DNA of 61,485 bases from Actinomadura alba. GTDB lineage: Bacteria > Actinomycetota > Actinomycetes > Streptosporangiales > Streptosporangiaceae. Position 1 is the first letter of the stretch. Each line of letters begins with the position of its first letter. Below, one piece after another: positions 24,145 through 33,118 of this stretch. Under the pieces are notes generated by a model. The model was not told where the DNA came from and ran no database searches. It saw only the letters and a list, made by a program, of their open reading frames with translations. The translations under genes and the position numbers were made by a program. The stretch spans positions 1-61,485 of the forward strand of contig NZ_JABVEC010000043.1 of NCBI RefSeq assembly GCF_014323705.1. The letters are read 5' to 3'.

Positions 24145-25533
24145 GTGACCGAACTGAGTTCTGCGTTCGACGGCAGCGGCGACCTGGCACGACGCTTCCC
24201 TCCGGGGTTCCGCTGGGGCGTCGCCACCGCGGCGTACCAGATCGAGGGCGCGGTGACGGCGGACGGCCGCGGCGCGTCGATCTGGGACACCTTCTCGCGG
24301 CAGCCCGGACGCACCCGCGACGGGCACACCGGCGACATGGCCTGTGACCACTACCATCGCTGGGCCGCGGACCTCCGGCTCATGGCCGGACTCGGCCTCG
24401 ACGACTACCGGTTCTCGGTGGCGTGGCCGCGGGTCCGGCCCACCGGCGACGGTCCCGTCAACCACGCCGGCCTCGACTTCTACGACCGGCTCACCGACGG
24501 GCTGCTCGAACACGGCATCACGCCGGTCCCGACCCTCTACCACTGGGATCTGCCACAGCCGCTCGAGGACCGGGGCGGCTGGCTGAACCGCGACACCGCC
24601 TACCGGTTCGCCGAGTACGCCGACGCCGTCGCCGAACGGCTGGCAGACCGGGTCGGGCTGTGGATAACGCTCAACGAGCCGGCCGTGGTGATGGCGTACG
24701 GCTACGCGTTCGGCCTCCATGCGCCCGGCCGGACGCTCATGCTCGACGCGTTGCCCACGGCCCATCACCAGTTGCTCGCGCACGGGCTGGCGGTCGGCGC
24801 GCTGCGCGGCCACGGCGCCCGGCGGATCGCGATCGCCAACCACTACATCCCCGCCTGGCCGGCCGGCGAGTCCGCCGAGGACGTCGCCGCCGCCGGAGCC
24901 TTCGACGCGCTGATCAACCGGCTGTTCACCGAGCCGATCCTGCTCGGCCGCTATCCCGAGGTGCCCGGCCTCGGAACCGGCGCGCCCGGCGCCGGCGCCG
25001 GCCGGGCGGTCCTGGACGCGCCGGTGGTACGGGACGGCGACCTCAAGGTCATCTCGGCACCGATCGACGCTCTCGGCGTGAACTACTACCAGCCCAACGT
25101 GGTGGCGGCCGCCGAGAACGGTCCGTTGCCCTTCGACATCAGGCCGGTGCGGGGCCACCCGACCACCGGAACGGGGTGGCCGGTCGTGCCGGGGGCGCTG
25201 CGCGACCTGCTACTGGACCTGCAGCGCCGCTACGGCGGCGCGCTGCCGCCGATCCACATCACCGAGAACGGCTGTTCCTACGACGAACGCCTCGACGACA
25301 CCGACCGCGTCGCCTTCCTCGACGCCCACCTGCGAGCGGTCCGCGAGGCGATGGACGAGGGCGTGGACGTGCGCGGCTACTACGTCTGGTCGCTGCTCGA
25401 CAATTTCGAGTGGGCCGAGGGATACCACGCGCGGTTCGGGCTCGTGCACGTCGACTACCAGACCCAGCGCCGCACCCCGCGGGCGTCGTACGCCTGGTAT
25501 CGCGACTTCATCGCCGCACACCGCGCCGGCTGA
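24145..25533 (+). CDS. GH1 family beta-glucosidase
   Basis: A 462-aa retaining glycosidase with no signal peptide, so it is cytoplasmic. The acid/base glutamate is E178 in TLNEPAV and the nucleophile is E374 in ITENGCSYD. The N-terminal FRWGVATAAYQIEGA and the C-terminal WSLLDNFEWAEGY complete the sugar-binding signature. It likely releases glucose or related sugars from beta-glucosides taken up by the cell. The GTG start gives the usual GH1 length; the frame extends upstream only antisense to tetR. It converges with the CapA gene with a 15-bp gap. Confidence 0.93.
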   Translation: MTELSSAFDGSGDLARRFPPGFRWGVATAAYQIEGAVTADGRGASIWDTFSRQPGRTRDGHTGDMACDHYHRWAADLRLMAGLGLDDYRFSVAWPRVRPTGDGPVNHAGLDFYDRLTDGLLEHGITPVPTLYHWDLPQPLEDRGGWLNRDTAYRFAEYADAVAERLADRVGLWITLNEPAVVMAYGYAFGLHAPGRTLMLDALPTAHHQLLAHGLAVGALRGHGARRIAIANHYIPAWPAGESAEDVAAAGAFDALINRLFTEPILLGRYPEVPGLGTGAPGAGAGRAVLDAPVVRDGDLKVISAPIDALGVNYYQPNVVAAAENGPLPFDIRPVRGHPTTGTGWPVVPGALRDLLLDLQRRYGGALPPIHITENGCSYDERLDDTDRVAFLDAHLRAVREAMDEGVDVRGYYVWSLLDNFEWAEGYHARFGLVHVDYQTQRRTPRASYAWYRDFIAAHRAG

Positions 25534-25548
25534 CGGGCGGGCGCGCGG

Positions 25549-26634
25549 TCAGGGGGTGGCGGTGAGGCCGGTGCAGCGGCGCAGTCCGTTCCAGCGGGTC
25601 AGCTCGGCTTGGGCGGCCGAGCCGCTCATCAACCGGGGCAGGCCGCCGGAGATGCGTGCCGGCTTCCACGCCGCCTTGGTCACCTTGCGGCCCTGCAGTC
25701 GCAGCAGCAGCACTCCGGAGTTGGCGGTCTGGCCGTTTGCCGAGTAGAAGACGAAGTTGCCGAGCCCGTAGTGGACATACCTGCCGCGCAGGAAGCCGCC
25801 GCCGAGCGGGATGTGCGCGTGACCGCCGACGATGACGTCCGCGCCCGCCTGTACCAGCTGCTCGGCGAGCTCCTGCTGGCGGGGCAGCGGGCACGGCTCC
25901 AGCTCGCCGCCCCAGTGCAGGTGGACGATGACCGCGTCGGACCCCTTCCTGGCCTCGCGCACCGCCTGCACCATGCGCGTGACGTTCTTGGCCGACGCGA
26001 GGCCGCCCTTGGCGTCGGTCGCCGTCCACGCCGAGATCAAGTGGTCGTCCAGCACCTGCGTGGCCCCGATGATCGCCAGCCGGTTGCCCTTCACCGTGAC
26101 CCGGTACGGCTTGTAGGCGTCGTCGGCGTTGCGGCCGATGCCGACGGTCGGGAAGCGGGTCCGCTTGATCGCCTGCAGGGAGTCGTTCAGACCCGACTCC
26201 ATGTAGTCCATGCCGTGGTTGTTCGCCATCGAGACGACGTCGACTCCGCTCTGCCGCAGTGCGGTGAACGCCGTCGCGGGCGCCCGGAACGTGAACTGCT
26301 TTCCGGGGGCGGGCGTGCCGCCCGTGGTGATGGCGGTCTCGAGGTTCACCATGCTGAGGTCGGCGCGGCGCAGCGTGCCGCTGATCGGTCCGAGGGCGGT
26401 CGCCGGGTCGGCGAGGCGCGACCGCAGCATTCCCTCGAAGTGCACGTCGCCGCCGAACGCCAGGATGATGGGCCGCTTCGCGGCGGGCGGCGTCTTCGCC
26501 GGCGACGACGGACGTGACGACGAGCCCGCGGGCGGCAACGTGTCACCCTGCGCGGAGCCGTCGCCCCCGCTGCACGAAGTCGCGATCAGGGCCGCGCCCA
26601 CCAGAGCGGACACCAGCACCTTGTTCGAACGCAC
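25549..26634 (-). CDS. CapA-family lipoprotein (poly-gamma-glutamate-type phosphoesterase fold)
   Basis: A 361-aa surface protein. A lipobox (LIATSC, C21) marks lipid attachment; a Ser/Pro-rich spacer follows to about residue 55. The CapA metallophosphoesterase-like domain begins at ILAFGGDVHFEG and includes SMVNLETAI, SMANNHGMDYM, HLHWGGE and GGHAHIPLGG, conserved metal-site elements. CapA proteins take part in poly-gamma-glutamate polymers, but here there are no capB or capC genes, so the role is unknown. The GTG start is supported by GGGAGG just upstream. Confidence 0.85.
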   Translation of the reverse strand: MRSNKVLVSALVGAALIATSCSGGDGSAQGDTLPPAGSSSRPSSPAKTPPAAKRPIILAFGGDVHFEGMLRSRLADPATALGPISGTLRRADLSMVNLETAITTGGTPAPGKQFTFRAPATAFTALRQSGVDVVSMANNHGMDYMESGLNDSLQAIKRTRFPTVGIGRNADDAYKPYRVTVKGNRLAIIGATQVLDDHLISAWTATDAKGGLASAKNVTRMVQAVREARKGSDAVIVHLHWGGELEPCPLPRQQELAEQLVQAGADVIVGGHAHIPLGGGFLRGRYVHYGLGNFVFYSANGQTANSGVLLLRLQGRKVTKAAWKPARISGGLPRLMSGSAAQAELTRWNGLRRCTGLTATP

Positions 26635-26795
26635 CCTGCCTCCCAGACTTCGAGTCGCCCCAGAATGCCACGTCGGCGCCGTTCCGTCCGCTCGTCACCG
26701 TCGTGATCTCGCCGACGTTCGCGTTCCGTGGCGGCGCCTCCCACAGTCAGAGAGCGGCCGAGCGCGTTCCGTGGCGGGGCGGGTCCAGCAGCGGT

Positions 26796-27965
26796 TCATT
26801 GCAACAGGGCGGCCAGCACACCGGTCGTACGGTCGAGTTCCTCTTCGGTGTTGTAGTAGTGAACCGACGCGCGCACCCTCGGCAGCGGGCTGCGACCCGC
26901 GTCATAGCGGTAGCTCTGCTGGGCCACCCGCACGTTGATGTGCCGCTCGGCGAGCAGGCCCACGATCTCGGCGGCGGCGAGGTCCGCGTGCGTGAACGTC
27001 ACGATCCCGCTCTTGCGCAGGCCCCGGTCGTGCACCGTCACGCCGGGAAGCTCGGCCAAGGCGGCACGAAGCCGGGTCGCGAGTGAGAGAACCCTGTCCT
27101 CGATGGCCGCGACGCCGATGTCCATGGCATAGGCCGCCGCCCGCGCCTGACCGAGCTGACCGGCGACGAACCGCTCCCACGTCTCGAACCGCCTGGCGTC
27201 CGGCCGCAACTCGTAGGAGTGCGGGCCGGTCCACTCGGCGGCGCGCAGGTCGACGAAGGGAGGGTGCAGGTCGTCGAGCACGTCCCGGCGGACGTACAGG
27301 AAACCGGTCCCGCGCGGACCGCGCAGGAACTTGCGGCCGGTCGCCGACAGCAGATCGCAGCCGATCTCGGTGACGTCGATGGCCAGTTGCCCGACCGACT
27401 GGCAGGCGTCGAGGAGGTAGAGCGCACCGGCCGCCCGGGTCAGCCGGCCCACCTCCGCGGCCGGGTTGACGAGCCCGTCGTGAGTCGGCACATGGTTGAT
27501 CGCGACCAGCCGTACACCGCCGTCGTCCAGCATGCGCGCCAGCGCCGGCAGGGACAGCTGGCCGTGCTCGTCGTCGGGTACGACCTCGACGGCGACCCTG
27601 TGCCGGGCCGCCGCGTGGATGAAGGCGAGCGCGTTGCTGGAGTACTCGCTCGTCGTGGTGAGGATCCGGTCACCGGGCTTGAACGGGATCGCGTGGAACG
27701 CCATCTCCCACGCCCGGGTGGCGTTCTCGACGTAGGCGATCTCGTCGGACCGGGCACCGATGAGCCGGGCGAGCACCGCATAGGAGTCGGTGAGCAGGTC
27801 CATCACGGCGTCGGCCGCCTCGTACCCGCCGATGCTCGCCTCGAGCCGCAGATGGTCGATGACGGTGTCGTGCACGACCGCGGGCGGCAGCGCCGCACCG
27901 GCGTTGTTGAGATGGACGACGTCCGCGCACCCAGGTGTCTCGGCCCTGATCCGCCCGATGTCCAA
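26796..27965 (-). CDS. Class V aminotransferase-fold PLP enzyme (cysteine-desulfurase-like)
   Basis: A 389-aa PLP enzyme. D186 and Q189 (LLDACQSVGQ) should contact the cofactor, and K212 in SATGRKFLRGPRGTGF should form the Schiff base. The C-terminus has the class V ending with RASVHYYNTEEEL. Relatives include cysteine desulfurase, isopenicillin N epimerase and the ergothioneine lyase EgtE; no iron-sulfur or ergothioneine genes are next to it, so the reaction is open. The gene stands alone between convergent capA and the catalase terminator. Confidence 0.82.
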   Translation of the reverse strand: MDIGRIRAETPGCADVVHLNNAGAALPPAVVHDTVIDHLRLEASIGGYEAADAVMDLLTDSYAVLARLIGARSDEIAYVENATRAWEMAFHAIPFKPGDRILTTTSEYSSNALAFIHAAARHRVAVEVVPDDEHGQLSLPALARMLDDGGVRLVAINHVPTHDGLVNPAAEVGRLTRAAGALYLLDACQSVGQLAIDVTEIGCDLLSATGRKFLRGPRGTGFLYVRRDVLDDLHPPFVDLRAAEWTGPHSYELRPDARRFETWERFVAGQLGQARAAAYAMDIGVAAIEDRVLSLATRLRAALAELPGVTVHDRGLRKSGIVTFTHADLAAAEIVGLLAERHINVRVAQQSYRYDAGRSPLPRVRASVHYYNTEEELDRTTGVLAALLQ

Positions 27966-28050
27966 ACCCGAATCCTCCCGGCCCCGTCGAGTCGGTGTCG
28001 CGGGTCGACACTACCCGGCGCACCGGCGGCCAGAGCCCCCGGCAAAGGCC

Positions 28051-28084
28051 GGTCGAGAAAGAGGGCTGGTCGAGAAAGAGGGCG
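28051..28084. repeat. Two 17-bp tandem units downstream of katA
   Basis: GGTCGAGAAAGAGGGCT (28051-28067) is followed by GGTCGAGAAAGAGGGCG (28068-28084). The second copy includes the foot of the katA terminator stem and its T-rich exit (minus strand), so the duplication repeats terminator-flanking sequence. Confidence 0.85.
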
Positions 28085-28109
28085 GCCGGCCCGAAGGCCG
28101 GCCGCCCTC
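28078..28109 (-). terminator. katA terminator with TTCG tetraloop
   Basis: A perfect 14-bp stem (28078-28091 with 28096-28109) has a loop that reads TTCG on the minus strand, the very stable UUCG tetraloop. TTTCTCGACC follows on the minus strand. Confidence 0.85.
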
Positions 28110-28148
28110 CCGGGAGGCGGTGTCAGGTGGTCACCGTCGGATGCGGCG

Positions 28149-29603
28149 TCAGCCGCCGTTGATGCCGAGGCCCTTGGCGACGCGGTCGCCGAGGTCCTTG
28201 TGGATGTTGCGCCAGTACTCGACGACGCGCGGCTTCATCTCCGCGGTCACCGCGGGCGCCGACGCGTGACCGACGATGTTGGTCACCAGGTGCTCACGGT
28301 CGACGTCGCTCAGGACCTTCTCCCAGAGCGCGCGCGGCTGGCTGAAGTCGTCGTCCTCGCGGTGCAGCCGATAGGCGCTGCGTGTGATCTCGCCCGCGAC
28401 GTCCCAGCTCTCACCGGCCCACAGCTGCGGGTCGGCCGCCGGGCCGCCCACGGTGTTCGGCGCGTAGACCGGGTCGCTCGGGTTCTCGTACCGCATGGCG
28501 CCGTCCTTGTTGTACGAGTGGACGGGCGCCTTCGGCCGGTTGACCGGAAGCTGCAGGTAGTTCGGGCCGATCCGGTACCGGTGGGTGTCGGGGTAGGAGA
28601 ACAGCCGGCCCTGCAGCATCTTGTCGGGCGAGGCGGCGACGCCGGGCACCATGTTGGCCGGCTCGAACGCGGCCTGCTCGATCTCGGCGAAGTAGTTCTG
28701 CGGGTTCCGGTTCAGGGTGAACCTGCCGATGGTGATCGGCGGGTAGTCCGCGTGCGGCCAGACCTTGGTCAGGTCGAACGGGTTGAACCGGTAGTCCGCG
28801 GCCTCCTCGAACGGCATGACCTGGATCTGGACCGTCCAGGTCGGGAACTCGCCGTTCTTGATCGCCGTGTGCAGGTCGCGGAGGTGGTGGTCGGGGTCGC
28901 TCGCCGCCATGGCGTCGGCCTCGGCGGCCGTGAAGTTCTTGATGCCCTGGTCGGTCTTGAAGTGGTACTTCACCCAGAACTTCGCGCCACCGGCGTTGTA
29001 CCAGAGGAACGTGTGCGAGCCGTAGCCGTTCACGTGCCGCCAGCTGTACGGGGTGCCGCGGTCGGTCATCAGGAAGGTCACCTGATGCGCCGACTCGGGC
29101 GACAGCGTCCAGAAGTCCCACTGCATGTTGTTGTCGCGCAGGTGGGTGTCGGCGCGGCGCTTCTGCGAGTGGATGAAGTCCGAGAACTTCTGCGGGTCGC
29201 GGATGAAGAAGATCGGCGTGTTGTTGCCGACGAGGTCGTAGTTGCCCTGCTCGGTGTAGAACTTCAGCGCGAAGCCACGCGGGTCACGAGCGGTGTCGGC
29301 GCTGCCGAGCTCACCGGCGACGGTCGAGAACCGCAGGAGCAGGTCGGTCTGCTTGCCCTTCTGGAACAGGCCCGCCTTGGTGAACTGGCCAACGTCCTCG
29401 GTGATCTCCAGAACACCGTAGGCGCCGCCGCCCTTGGCGTGCACCACGCGCTCGGGCACCCGCTCGCGGTTGAACTGCGCCATCTTCTGGATGAGGTAAT
29501 GGTCCTGCAGCAGCAGCGGGCCGTTCGGCCCGATGGACTGTGAGAACTCGTCACTCGGCGCCGGGATGCCGGCGTCGGTGGTGGTCACGGGCCGTTCGGT
29601 CAT
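28149..29603 (-). CDS. katA: Monofunctional heme catalase
   Basis: A 484-aa, small-subunit (clade 3 size) catalase converting hydrogen peroxide to water and oxygen. The distal histidine is H55 in RVVHAKGGGAYG, the conserved asparagine lies in GNNTPIFFIRD (about 127-128), and the proximal heme tyrosine is in RLFSYPDTHRYRIG. It ends at the core, with no flavodoxin-like extra domain. The ATG at 29603 has AAGGAG upstream; the frame is open further but overlaps furA. It lies 19 bp after furA in the same direction, so the two form an operon induced by peroxide. Confidence 0.95.
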   Translation of the reverse strand: MTERPVTTTDAGIPAPSDEFSQSIGPNGPLLLQDHYLIQKMAQFNRERVPERVVHAKGGGAYGVLEITEDVGQFTKAGLFQKGKQTDLLLRFSTVAGELGSADTARDPRGFALKFYTEQGNYDLVGNNTPIFFIRDPQKFSDFIHSQKRRADTHLRDNNMQWDFWTLSPESAHQVTFLMTDRGTPYSWRHVNGYGSHTFLWYNAGGAKFWVKYHFKTDQGIKNFTAAEADAMAASDPDHHLRDLHTAIKNGEFPTWTVQIQVMPFEEAADYRFNPFDLTKVWPHADYPPITIGRFTLNRNPQNYFAEIEQAAFEPANMVPGVAASPDKMLQGRLFSYPDTHRYRIGPNYLQLPVNRPKAPVHSYNKDGAMRYENPSDPVYAPNTVGGPAADPQLWAGESWDVAGEITRSAYRLHREDDDFSQPRALWEKVLSDVDREHLVTNIVGHASAPAVTAEMKPRVVEYWRNIHKDLGDRVAKGLGINGG

Positions 29604-29622
29604 GGTGCGGCTTCTCCTTGCC

Positions 29623-30132
29623 TCATTCGGTTCCGCTCTGCCCGGGCTGTGCGGACGCCTGCGCGGCCCGCTTCCCGCCCGGCTCGGATTCGCGCGCTGC
29701 CCCTTGGCAGTCCGGGCAGATGCCCCAGTACATGACGTCGGCCTGCTCGACCTGGTAGCCGGCGTCGGACACCGGTTCCAGGCACGGCGCGTACCCCACC
29801 GCGCAGTCGACGTCGCTGATCTTTCCGCACTGTCGGCACACCAGGTGATGGTGATTGTCGCCGACGCGTCCCTCGTATCGGGCCGGGCTTCCGGCCGGTT
29901 CGATGCGTTGCAGGAGACCCGCCGCCGTGAGCGCGCGCAACGCCTCGTAGACGGCCTGGGTGGAGACGTGCCCCACCCTGCCGCGCACACCCAGGGCGAT
30001 GGCTTCGACATCGAGGTGATCGCCGGCCCGTACCGTCTCGAGGATCGCCACCCGGGCGGCGGTGACCCGAAGCTTCGCACCGCGCAGCTCGTCGGCTGCG
30101 GAGGGCGTCGACGGCGTCGGCCTCCTGGTCAC
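29623..30132 (-). CDS. furA: Fur-family peroxide-sensing regulator (FurA/CatR type)
   Basis: A 169-aa metalloregulator. The winged helix is N-terminal (LRVTAARVAILETV, then VSTQAVYEALRALTAAGLL). Metal sites are seen as DNHHHLVC, CRQC and CPDC; the two CxxC pairs form the structural zinc site. Next to katA it should repress the operon until oxidation. The C-terminus carries an extra Ala/Gly/Ser-rich tail of about 20 residues. The start is GTG at 30132, and the promoter places the transcript start almost on it, so translation is probably leaderless. Confidence 0.92.
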   Translation of the reverse strand: MTRRPTPSTPSAADELRGAKLRVTAARVAILETVRAGDHLDVEAIALGVRGRVGHVSTQAVYEALRALTAAGLLQRIEPAGSPARYEGRVGDNHHHLVCRQCGKISDVDCAVGYAPCLEPVSDAGYQVEQADVMYWGICPDCQGAARESEPGGKRAAQASAQPGQSGTE

Positions 30133-30138
30133 GGCCTC

Positions 30139-30168
30139 AACCTACTCACCTAAACACGAATGAGTCAA
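30139..30168 (-). promoter_or_regulatory. furA-katA promoter with candidate operator
   Basis: On the minus strand, TTGACT (30168-30163) and TAGGTT (30144-30139) are 18 bp apart, and the start point would be about 30132, the first base of the furA GTG. An imperfect dyad (ACTCA at 30144-30148, TGAGT at 30161-30165) spans the promoter and is a candidate site for autoregulation. The flanking sequence is AT-rich. Confidence 0.65.
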
Positions 30169-30248
30169 GAAAACGATTTCCCCATCTTAGTTAATGATTT
30201 AGCAAAAGACAGGCCCAGGTCAGCGGGTGTACGGCCTCGTTGGCGGCG

Positions 30249-31475
30249 TCAGCCGAGGTCCGTGTTCGGTGATCCCTCGGCGTTGTTCGGTGGTCCCTCG
30301 GCACTGCGCCGCCGCCGCTTCCCGGGTTCGGCCCCGGCGTTTCCCGCGATCTCGGCGAGCGCCTCCGGCGATGCCAGGGAGCCGCCTCGCGGCCCGGCCT
30401 GCGCCATGCCCGGTCCGAGCTCGTACGGAGGGGTGTGGACCGGCGAGTTCACGAGCGCCTCCGCCTCCGTGCTCTCGCCCGCGTCCACGGAGGTGCGCTC
30501 ACGCCCCCGTTCGTTCCGCCCCTCGCGCCCGCGGCCGACCTCGGCCCGGCCCCTGCCTCGGGTCCGCTCGTCCGGCGCGCCGGACTCCGCCTCGTCCGCG
30601 CCGCCGAAGGCCTGCGAGACCGCGCGCAGCGCCGAGGTGACCTCGCCCGGGATCACCCAGAAGGTGTTCCCCTCGCCCTGCGCGAGCTGCGGCAGCGTCT
30701 GGAGGTACTGGTAGGCCAGCAGTTTCGGGTCGGGGTCGTTGTCGTGGATCGCGCCGAAGACCTCCTCGATCGCCTGGGCCTGCCCCTCGGCCTTGAGGAT
30801 CAGCGACCGCCTCTCGCCCTCTGCCTTGAGGATCGCGCTCTGCTTCTCGCCCTCGGCAGTGAGGATCTTGGATTGCCGCAGCCCCTCGGCGGTGAGAATG
30901 GCGGCGCGCTTCTCGCGCTCGGCGCGCATCTGCTTCTCCATGGCGTCCTTGATGGACGGCGGCGGATCGATCGCCTTGATCTCGACCCGGGTCACCCGGA
31001 TGCCCCACTTGCCGGAGGCGTCGTCGATGACGCCGCGCAGCGCGGTGTTGATCCGGTCGCGCGAGGTGAGGCTCTCCTCCAGATCCAGGGTGCCGATGAC
31101 GTTGCGCAACGTCGTCGCGGTGAGCTGCTCTATCGCCTTGATGTAGTCGACGATCTCGTAGTCGGCCGCCCTCGGGTCGGTGACCTGGAAGAACAGCACG
31201 GTGTCGATGTAGACGACGAGGTTGTCCTCGGTGATCACCGGCTGTGCCTTGAACGAGACCACCTGCTCGCGCAGATCGATCAACGGCTTGACCCGGTCGA
31301 CGAACGGGACGATGAAACTGATGCCCGGTTCGAGCGTGCGGTGGTAACGCCCCAGACGTTCGACATTGCGTGCGCGCGCCTGAGGAATGATCCACACGGC
31401 TCTCATCACCGCGGTGGTCAGCACGAGCACCGCACCGACGAGAGCGATGAGCATGGCGACGGCGATGTCGGTCAT
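30249..31475 (-). CDS. SPFH/band 7 (stomatin-like) membrane protein
   Basis: A 408-aa protein. One N-terminal membrane helix (about 5-27) is followed by the SPFH domain (about 35-180: RLGRYHRTLEPGISFIVPFV, VVSFKAQPVITEDNL) and a charged coiled coil (about 180-240) with AEGEKQSAILKAEGE repeats. The last 110 residues are low-complexity, rich in Arg, Gly, Glu and Pro, and end in two related heptads (AEGPPNN, AEGSPNT). SPFH proteins oligomerise on membrane microdomains and work with NfeD; nfeD is 2 bp upstream, so they form an operon. Confidence 0.9.
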   Translation of the reverse strand: MTDIAVAMLIALVGAVLVLTTAVMRAVWIIPQARARNVERLGRYHRTLEPGISFIVPFVDRVKPLIDLREQVVSFKAQPVITEDNLVVYIDTVLFFQVTDPRAADYEIVDYIKAIEQLTATTLRNVIGTLDLEESLTSRDRINTALRGVIDDASGKWGIRVTRVEIKAIDPPPSIKDAMEKQMRAEREKRAAILTAEGLRQSKILTAEGEKQSAILKAEGERRSLILKAEGQAQAIEEVFGAIHDNDPDPKLLAYQYLQTLPQLAQGEGNTFWVIPGEVTSALRAVSQAFGGADEAESGAPDERTRGRGRAEVGRGREGRNERGRERTSVDAGESTEAEALVNSPVHTPPYELGPGMAQAGPRGGSLASPEALAEIAGNAGAEPGKRRRRSAEGPPNNAEGSPNTDLG

Positions 31476-31477
31476 GG

Positions 31478-31909
31478 CTACTCCCGGGGATACACGAGGG
31501 CGGTCGCGCCCTCGATCGCGAGGACGTCGACCATGGCGCCTTCGGGAATGACGATGTCGGGGTCGAACGGCCGAGCCGTCCACTCCTCGCCGCCGATCCG
31601 CACCCGCCCGGCCAGCCTGGTGACCTCGGTCAGCGTCAGCGCCTCCCGGCCGACGAGGGCGGCGGTCCCGGACCGCAGCATCGGCGGCTGCCGGATGTGG
31701 CGGGTGGCTACCGGCCGTACGACGACGAGCCCCGCGACCGAGGCGGCGGCGAACACGCCCACCTGAGCCGCGACGGGCAGGCCGAGGGCTCCGACCACTC
31801 CGGCGGCGAGTGCCGCGACCGCGAGCAGGCCGAGCGACAGCGTAAGACTCATCAGTTCCGCCACGCCGAGCACGGCGGCGATGACCATCCAGACGACCCA
31901 GGCCTCCAT
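31478..31909 (-). CDS. NfeD-family membrane protein
   Basis: A 143-aa short-form NfeD. It has three or four hydrophobic helices in residues 1-75 (starting WVVWMVIAAVLGVAELMSL) and a C-terminal OB-fold domain (about 80-143: LRSGTAALVGREALTLTEV, then GRVRIGGEEWTARP). It lacks the N-terminal ClpP-like protease of the long form. GAGGAG precedes the ATG. It is translationally close to the SPFH gene (2-bp gap), the standard nfeD-stomatin pairing. Confidence 0.88.
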   Translation of the reverse strand: MEAWVVWMVIAAVLGVAELMSLTLSLGLLAVAALAAGVVGALGLPVAAQVGVFAAASVAGLVVVRPVATRHIRQPPMLRSGTAALVGREALTLTEVTRLAGRVRIGGEEWTARPFDPDIVIPEGAMVDVLAIEGATALVYPRE

Positions 31910-32174
31910 CGCATCTCCTCAGAGGCGGCCGCTTGTCCTGGCTTCACCGTAACTCCGCGATCGCCGAGTCGGCCATGCCTGCCGGCCACCAATCAGGCCG
32001 TACGCGATATTGCGATCCCGCCCAGAGCAGCGGCCCAGGGGTTACCGCCGCCGTCTCCGGGAAGGGGAACCACGCGCGCACCAGCGACCACCCGATCCGC
32101 GGGTGGCCCCTGAACCTGCCTGGGAGCTACTGTCGATTACGGACCTCCGGTACCGGTAAAGGGGGATCGGGATC

Positions 32175-33107
32175 GTGAACCAAAGAGTCAACAAGATCTT
32201 CCGGCGAAGATCCCTGCCACTGCCGACGCCGCATCCGGTAGATCTCGCCGAGGGGCTTGAACACACCCGTGCGCTGGACCGCCCCGCGCGCGCGATCAGC
32301 AGGACCATCAGGGAGGTCCTCCGTCCCGGCCCGGTCAAGGACCTCCTGCACGGCGTGCCCGCGGGCCATCCGGCGCACCCACCGCTGACCGACGTCTCGG
32401 TCGGCTGCTGGATCTCGGCGGGGGTCCTCGATCTGTTGCCGGGCACCGAGCGGGCATCGGAGGTTCTGATCGCCGCGGGTCTCGTGGGCGCGGTGCCCAC
32501 GACGCTGACCGGGCTGGCCGACTGGTCGGTCCTGCATCCCGAGCAACAGCGGGTCGGCCTCGTCCACGCCCTCGGCACGGCCACCGCGAGCGCCCTCTAC
32601 CTGGCGTCGCTGATCACCCGGCGCCGCGGCCGCACCGCCGCCGGCAAGGCGCTCGGCTACACCGGCTTCACCTTCCTCATGGCGGGCGCCTACCTCGGCG
32701 GGCACCTCGCGTTCCGGCAGGGCGCGGGCGCGAATCACGCCGAACCGGTGGCACATCTGGTCCCGCTCGGCTGGCACGACCTCTGCACGGCCGACGAACT
32801 GCCTGATGGCTGGCCGGTGCACCGCCGCCTCGGCTACATCAGCCTCTTCGTGCTACGGACGCAGGACGGCATCCACGTGCTGGCCGACCGGTGCGCGCAT
32901 CTCGCGGGACCGCTCCACCAGGGCCGGATGGTCACCGAGACCGACGCCGACGGCGTCACCGACCTCTGTGTGGTCTGCCCGTGGCACGGCAGCACGTTCC
33001 GCGTAAGCGACGGCTCGGTCGTCCACGGGCCCGCGACCGGACGCCAGCCCGCCTTCGAGACGCGTGTCACCGAGCACGGCATCGTTCAGGTCCGCCCGAA
33101 GGTCTGA
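32175..33107 (+). CDS. DUF2231 membrane domain fused to Rieske [2Fe-2S] domain
   Basis: A 310-aa protein. After a basic N-terminus comes a DUF2231-type region (about 58-180), starting GVPAGHPAHPPLTDVSVG with four hydrophobic helices and several histidines. A Rieske domain follows (about 190-305) with ligands C240-x-H242 and C268-x2-H271 (CPWHGS), as in ferredoxin-type Rieske proteins. It is probably a membrane-bound electron carrier; its partner oxidase or dehydrogenase is not in the neighbourhood. The GTG start has GGGGGAT upstream. Confidence 0.82.
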   Translation: MNQRVNKIFRRRSLPLPTPHPVDLAEGLEHTRALDRPARAISRTIREVLRPGPVKDLLHGVPAGHPAHPPLTDVSVGCWISAGVLDLLPGTERASEVLIAAGLVGAVPTTLTGLADWSVLHPEQQRVGLVHALGTATASALYLASLITRRRGRTAAGKALGYTGFTFLMAGAYLGGHLAFRQGAGANHAEPVAHLVPLGWHDLCTADELPDGWPVHRRLGYISLFVLRTQDGIHVLADRCAHLAGPLHQGRMVTETDADGVTDLCVVCPWHGSTFRVSDGSVVHGPATGRQPAFETRVTEHGIVQVRPKV

Positions 33108-33118
33108 GCGGCCCGCGC

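Noticed and set aside
27219..29543. 774-aa plus-strand open frame across the aminotransferase and catalase genes
   Set aside because: It spans two well-supported minus-strand genes and their intergenic terminator; no domain is visible.
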